Shown here one piece after another: positions 60,211 through 64,000 of a stretch of 64,000 nucleotides of DNA; the stretch's first letter is position 1, and each line of letters opens with the position of its first letter. Both the position numbers and the translations under genes were made by a program. Below the pieces are notes generated by a model, which ran no database searches, had not been told where the DNA came from, and saw nothing but the letters and a program-made list of their open reading frames with translations. Source of the DNA: Paludibacteraceae bacterium (GTDB lineage Bacteria; Bacteroidota; Bacteroidia; Bacteroidales; Paludibacteraceae); NCBI GenBank assembly GCA_017439235.1, contig JAFSJN010000005.1, positions 67,066-131,065 on the forward strand. The letters run 5' to 3'.

Positions 60211-62319
60211 ATGAAAAAGGCTTTATTATCCATTATTGCAATTTGCTTGTTGGGCACTATAACTACCAATGCAATGCGGATGACTCCGGAGTTTGCTAAT
60301 GGCGATGGTGGAACTATCGTGAATTCGGGAGTCGGGTCTGAAATCGTTTTAACAGCTATTCCTAATGAAGCAAAGGGGTATGAGTTCTTGTCATGGGATG
60401 ATGGAAACAATAGTAACCCCCGCACAATAACCGATGTGACCAAATCCTATAATGCTATATTTGTTCGCACTTCATTTGAAAGAGGGACATTGGAATATAC
60501 CCCGTCTGGTGATTTCTCTTCATACAGCATTCATGCTTCAACTTGTGGGACGTTTGGTGGATGGAGTAATGGAGAGTCGAGTACTACAATTAATTATGAG
60601 GAATCAGATGAGACAAAATGTTATGTCCGTCCTATTTTCAATGGAGGTGTTAATCATTCTGAGGATAATTCTGCTCAAGGTTCTGTTGATGTGACAAAAA
60701 CAGGTTGTACGTTTAATATTACTGCTCAGCCTGCCGCCGGTTATGCTTTTGTAAAGTGGCAGGAAGATAATAGTACGGTTAATCCTCGTTCTGCAAGTTC
60801 TGCGACAGCGTTAGCTGCGGGGCATTATACCGCTATTTTTGGTAATGCGGTAGCAGAGGTGAATACTGTCGGCTATACTTCGATGAATGATGCCTTAAAT
60901 GCCATCTCCGAAACTGGTACTGTAAAACTGTTGGCGACCATTGATCAGGATGTGGCAATAACTGCGGGAAAGAATATCACGATAGATGCTAATGGGCAAA
61001 CAATTACCGGTGACCTAATAGTTCCTGTGGGAGCTGAGTTGAATGTTTCCAACACATTGGTTGTTGGAGGAAATGTCTATTTGGCAGCACAACCCGGTTC
61101 TGTATCTGAAGATATCAATGGTACATCAAGCCAAGTTAAGAATGCTGCTAATTTAAGCACAGACAATTTGTTTGTGGACATTACGCTGGAAAATGGACAA
61201 TCCACGGCCTCTGATAATAAGTGGTACGCCATTTCTGTACCTTTTGAGGTAGATGTAAATACCGGCATATCACGCGCTAATGTGGCAGGTAGTTGCATAA
61301 ATAAAGTAGATTACATTTTTTGGGATTATGATGGTCAAAAACGTGCCGATAATCAAGCGACGGGATGGTCTCGTATGTCCTCTGGCTCTTTGATGCCCGG
61401 TCGGTTCTATATGATGGGTATTGAAGGGGATCAGAATGTATGGCGTTTTGCCAAGAAGGCGAGTGCGGCAACGTCTGGAAGCACTAATGTTGATTTGTAT
61501 AGATATCAGGCGGTAGGCCGAGAGACGGATATTCAAAACCGAGGATGGAATGCAATGGGTAACTCGCAGTTGTACTATGTGAATGCTACCGTTGCCGGTA
61601 TTGATTATGCTCAAATCTATGACAATCGCAGCGAAAGCGGTAAATACGATGTAGTGGAATTGGCCTCTACGTCCTTTGTGATGGCGACTCCGTTCTTTAT
61701 ACAAACGGATGGTGATGGGACATTGGTTCTTTCGGATGCTACACATTCTACCTTGTATGCGCCAATGCGAGAGAACGCCACCGCTAACCGTCTGAAATAC
61801 GAAGTGGTATTTGGCAATAATCAGCAGAAAGACCGTTTGTTTATTACAGCATCCGATCAGGCTTCACAAGACTACCAGATAGGCAAAGACCTGATTAAGA
61901 TGATGGGCGGGAATAGCGATTTGTACATCTATACTCAAGCTTATGGTCAAAAACTGTGTGCACAAGATGCGTTGCTCACTAATGAAGGAGCGACATATCA
62001 AATAGCATTAAGCGTTCCTCAAATGGGAGAATATACGATTGGTATCAATCGTGACAGAATCGTGCCTAATGTGGACTTGTTGCTAACAGAAAATGGTAAT
62101 GTGATTTGGAACTTGAGCGAGTCGGATTACTTGTTGTCATTAACTAAGGGTACTACAAATGCATACGGATTACAAATTCGGGGCATATCTCAAATAAGTA
62201 CTGATTTGGATAAGTTCCAGAGTGAGGAGTCCAAGGATAGGAAGTATTTGTTCCGTAATACGCTCGTCATCGAGCATAATGGAATTTTGTACAATGCACA
62301 AGGCGCAATAATTCAATAA
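60211..62319 (+). CDS. Secreted InlB-B-repeat-like protein with C-terminal sorting-like tail
   Basis: A 702-aa exported protein. The start MKKALLSIIAICLLG follows the previous stop by 19 nt; the open frame extends 11 codons into that gene. After the signal peptide come two divergent InlB B-repeat-like units (GYEFLSWDDGNNSNPRTI near 50; GYAFVKWQEDNSTVNPRS near 185), a short beta-helix-like stretch (about 220-310, TVKLLATIDQDVAITAGKN), and a large domain with WYAISVPFEVDVN. The tail, NTLVIEHNGILYNAQGAIIQ, matches the tails in the amidase locus. Probably a surface adhesin or scaffold. Confidence 0.78.
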   Translation: MKKALLSIIAICLLGTITTNAMRMTPEFANGDGGTIVNSGVGSEIVLTAIPNEAKGYEFLSWDDGNNSNPRTITDVTKSYNAIFVRTSFERGTLEYTPSGDFSSYSIHASTCGTFGGWSNGESSTTINYEESDETKCYVRPIFNGGVNHSEDNSAQGSVDVTKTGCTFNITAQPAAGYAFVKWQEDNSTVNPRSASSATALAAGHYTAIFGNAVAEVNTVGYTSMNDALNAISETGTVKLLATIDQDVAITAGKNITIDANGQTITGDLIVPVGAELNVSNTLVVGGNVYLAAQPGSVSEDINGTSSQVKNAANLSTDNLFVDITLENGQSTASDNKWYAISVPFEVDVNTGISRANVAGSCINKVDYIFWDYDGQKRADNQATGWSRMSSGSLMPGRFYMMGIEGDQNVWRFAKKASAATSGSTNVDLYRYQAVGRETDIQNRGWNAMGNSQLYYVNATVAGIDYAQIYDNRSESGKYDVVELASTSFVMATPFFIQTDGDGTLVLSDATHSTLYAPMRENATANRLKYEVVFGNNQQKDRLFITASDQASQDYQIGKDLIKMMGGNSDLYIYTQAYGQKLCAQDALLTNEGATYQIALSVPQMGEYTIGINRDRIVPNVDLLLTENGNVIWNLSESDYLLSLTKGTTNAYGLQIRGISQISTDLDKFQSEESKDRKYLFRNTLVIEHNGILYNAQGAIIQ

Positions 62320-62341
62320 CCACCTTTATTGATAAGCGAAT

Positions 62342-63286
62342 ATGAAAAAGTTTTTTATAATATCCGTCATCACAGTGTGTGGCGTTAATGCATTCGCTGC
62401 AGATGAAAATACCGCTGTTGTTACGTTTACTTCTTCAGCATGTCCCGTGGGGGCTGTTAGCGAGAAAGCTCTATTCTCCGTCGCTGACGGTAAGCAGGTG
62501 TATTTCTCTCAGGGTAATTTGCAATACCAAGCGAGTACAAATACATGGCGATTCGCAGAACATCAGTATGATTTTGCTGGCGATGGAGGAAGCGGAGGAA
62601 GCGTTATGGGAAATATGGGGGCAGCCAATAACAATAATAACATATCTTCTTCGTATTCTGGTTGGATTGACTTATTTTGTTGGGCGGCTTGCGGTTACCA
62701 TGACAATGATGATGAGGGGAATCTTTATTATGCACCTTACGAAATAAACACCACCGGTTATGGTGGTGGTTATGGCCCTAGCGATGGAACGACAGGTATT
62801 GCAGGCACTAACTATGATTGGGGCATATATCTGCCAATTAGTAATGGAGGAAATGAGGTGGGACAATGGCGTACATTAACGGCTGAAGAATGGACATATC
62901 TGGTCAGCAGAAGTGATAGTAAAATATCATTGGGAATGGTCAATGGCACGCGAGGATTGATTCTATTACCGGATGATTGGATGGGGAGTGCCTTGGTTGG
63001 CGCTTGGTATGATTGGGACAAAAATGTCTTTACGCTTGAGACTTGGGGAACGATGGAGTCTAATGGTGCCGTTTTTCTGCCTGCGGCCTTAAATCGCAAT
63101 CCCACAACAGTATATTATGGTGGTCCGCTTGGGAGATATTGGTTGGCAAGCGCTTGCCCCGATTGCTATCTACCGGAACGGAAGGCTCGTACATTCGCTT
63201 TTTCCACTGGAATGGTGACTGTCGGAACTCCCGGCAATAGTCAACGAACATGGGGATGTTCTGTGCGTTTAGTTCGTGACAAATAA
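62342..63286 (+). CDS. Secreted C-type-lectin/FGE-like fold protein, paralogue 2
   Basis: A 314-aa exported protein with the same layout as the gene at 59133: a signal peptide to about residue 20, EKALFSVADGKQVYFSQGNLQY, WRFAEHQYDFAG, SSSYSGWIDLFCWAACGY, NYDWGIYLPISNGG, QWRTLTAEEWTYLV, RGLILLPDDW, and an end at CSVRLVRDK. Two blocks are almost identical at the DNA level to the following gene. It follows the InlB-like gene by 22 nt. Confidence 0.78.
   Translation: MKKFFIISVITVCGVNAFAADENTAVVTFTSSACPVGAVSEKALFSVADGKQVYFSQGNLQYQASTNTWRFAEHQYDFAGDGGSGGSVMGNMGAANNNNNISSSYSGWIDLFCWAACGYHDNDDEGNLYYAPYEINTTGYGGGYGPSDGTTGIAGTNYDWGIYLPISNGGNEVGQWRTLTAEEWTYLVSRSDSKISLGMVNGTRGLILLPDDWMGSALVGAWYDWDKNVFTLETWGTMESNGAVFLPAALNRNPTTVYYGGPLGRYWLASACPDCYLPERKARTFAFSTGMVTVGTPGNSQRTWGCSVRLVRDK
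62392..62509. repeat. 118-bp block shared with 63354-63471
   Basis: The two stretches differ at one position (CTATTC against ATATTC) and code for the end of the signal peptide and the first strand of the mature proteins. Confidence 0.85.
62761..62885. repeat. 125-bp block shared with 63732-63856
   Basis: By eye there is one mismatch (T/C after TGCAGGCAC). It codes for GGGYGPSDGTTGIAGTNYDW and the following 20 residues. The DNA between this block and the first one is clearly diverged. Confidence 0.85.
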
Positions 63287-63303
63287 GCACAAAATAGTCA
63301 ACT

Positions 63304-64000
63304 ATGAAATTGTTTTGGATTGTTTCTCTATTCGCAACGTGTGCAGTATCGCTATTCGCTGCAGATGAAAATACCGCTGTTGTTACGTTTACTTCTTCAG
63401 CATGTCCCGTGGGGGCTGTTAGCGAGAAAGCTATATTCTCCGTCGCTGACGGTAAGCAGGTGTATTTCTCTAAAGGGCTGCTGCAGTACCAAGCGAGTAC
63501 AAATACATGGCGATTCGCGGGAAAGCAGTATGATATTATAGAAGCTGGATCGAACGGCTCAGATCCTGTATTGGTGGCGGATGGTTTTACGCCAGGAAGC
63601 AATAACCTTGAAATATCGTCAACCTACACAGGCTGGATAGACTTGTTTTGCTGGGCGTCATCTGGGTATCACGATGAAGATGATGCCGGAAACTTGTATT
63701 ATCAGCCATATGTCGTCGATAATTCTAACTCTGGTGGTGGTTATGGCCCTAGCGATGGAACGACAGGTATTGCAGGCACCAACTATGATTGGGGCATATA
63801 TCTGCCAATTAGTAATGGAGGAAATGAGGTGGGACAATGGCGTACATTAACGGCTGGCGAATGGAGCTATCTACTTAATCGTTCGGGAGACAAATGTAGA
63901 TATGGGTGGGTGGGCCCTCCGGACTATTGGCAAATTGGGGGGCTGATTCTATTGCCAGATGAATGGGATGGCGACAATCCTTGGAAGGAGGGGGATTTTT
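63304..64000 (+). CDS. Secreted C-type-lectin/FGE-like fold protein, paralogue 3 (3' end outside window)
   Basis: An open frame from MKLFWIVSLFATCAVSLFA runs to the window edge without a stop, 232 codons. EKAIFSVADGKQVYFSKGLLQY, WRFAGKQYD, SSTYTGWIDLFCWASSGY, NYDWGIYLPISNGG and GLILLPDEWDG match paralogue 2, while the segment after the first block (IIEAGSNGSDPVLVADGF) is different. It lies 17 nt after paralogue 2. The C-terminal ligand-facing part is missing from the window. Confidence 0.8.
   Translation, partial: MKLFWIVSLFATCAVSLFAADENTAVVTFTSSACPVGAVSEKAIFSVADGKQVYFSKGLLQYQASTNTWRFAGKQYDIIEAGSNGSDPVLVADGFTPGSNNLEISSTYTGWIDLFCWASSGYHDEDDAGNLYYQPYVVDNSNSGGGYGPSDGTTGIAGTNYDWGIYLPISNGGNEVGQWRTLTAGEWSYLLNRSGDKCRYGWVGPPDYWQIGGLILLPDEWDGDNPWKEGDF

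Noticed and set aside
62342..64000. A complete diversity-generating retroelement
   Set aside because: Only target-like proteins are seen. No reverse transcriptase gene or template repeat lies in the window.

Overview
The window is a chromosomal segment of a member of the Bacteroidota, almost certainly order Bacteroidales. Transcription units start behind Bacteroidetes-type promoters (TTTG, about 20 bp, then TAnnTTTG, as in TACCTTTG or TAACTTTG), and most starts lack a strong Shine-Dalgarno. The gene neighbourhoods are typical of the order: DUF4271-hemD-rnpA-yidD, rpsF-rpsR-rplI, ExbB-ExbD-ExbD, pRiA4b ORF-3/miaA, a fused NfnA-NfnB protein, and a SusC/SusD pair. Secreted proteins share a Bacteroidales-style C-terminal tail. 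The species cannot be named from the sequence alone.

About 1-39 kb is dense housekeeping DNA. In order it holds a tmRNA 3' end, a pyrE-like gene, SRPBCC, psd, deoC, greA, HIT, queA, tatD, an energy-transducing ExbB/ExbD operon, six tRNA genes in three places, ttcA, nfnAB, a GT3-type glycogen synthase, a PKD lipoprotein, miaA, a nucleosidase-like gene, trigger factor, an mpl-like Mur ligase, efp, a YugP-type protease, a Fur regulator, a LOG-type protein, trmD, rluA, pnuC, rpmE2, rplI-rpsR-rpsF, lpxD-lpxC-lpxA, glnS, phoH and an M6 protease. Packing is tight, with several tail-to-tail overlaps. Two exported proteins have their signal peptides encoded inside the 3' end of the upstream gene. LpxC is not fused to FabZ as it usually is in this phylum.

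About 37.7-56.0 kb is one long plus-strand unit. It runs rfbC, rfbD, a GHL10 family glycosidase, an Amidase_3 enzyme fused to a large C-terminal part, a double-propeller surface protein, SusC, SusD, a SusE/F-position lipoprotein and a DUF2461 protein. A cell-wall amidase joined to a SusCD uptake pair suggests a locus for binding, cutting and importing peptidoglycan or another peptide-linked glycan. That substrate is an inference.

About 56.0-64.0 kb is an accessory region with more AT-rich, less C-ending codon use. It carries a RelB antitoxin next to a PIN toxin reduced to 36 residues by a precise internal deletion, an orphan MNT nucleotidyltransferase, and a second toxin-antitoxin pair (43-aa candidate antitoxin plus PIN toxin) bounded by inverted and direct repeats. 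After these come a Thr-rich leader with a terminator hairpin but no thr genes, a 46-aa peptide gene, and secreted paralogues of a C-type-lectin/formylglycine-enzyme-like family. Two of the paralogues share near-identical blocks, and the last one runs off the window. The most unusual material is here and in the SusCD/amidase locus.
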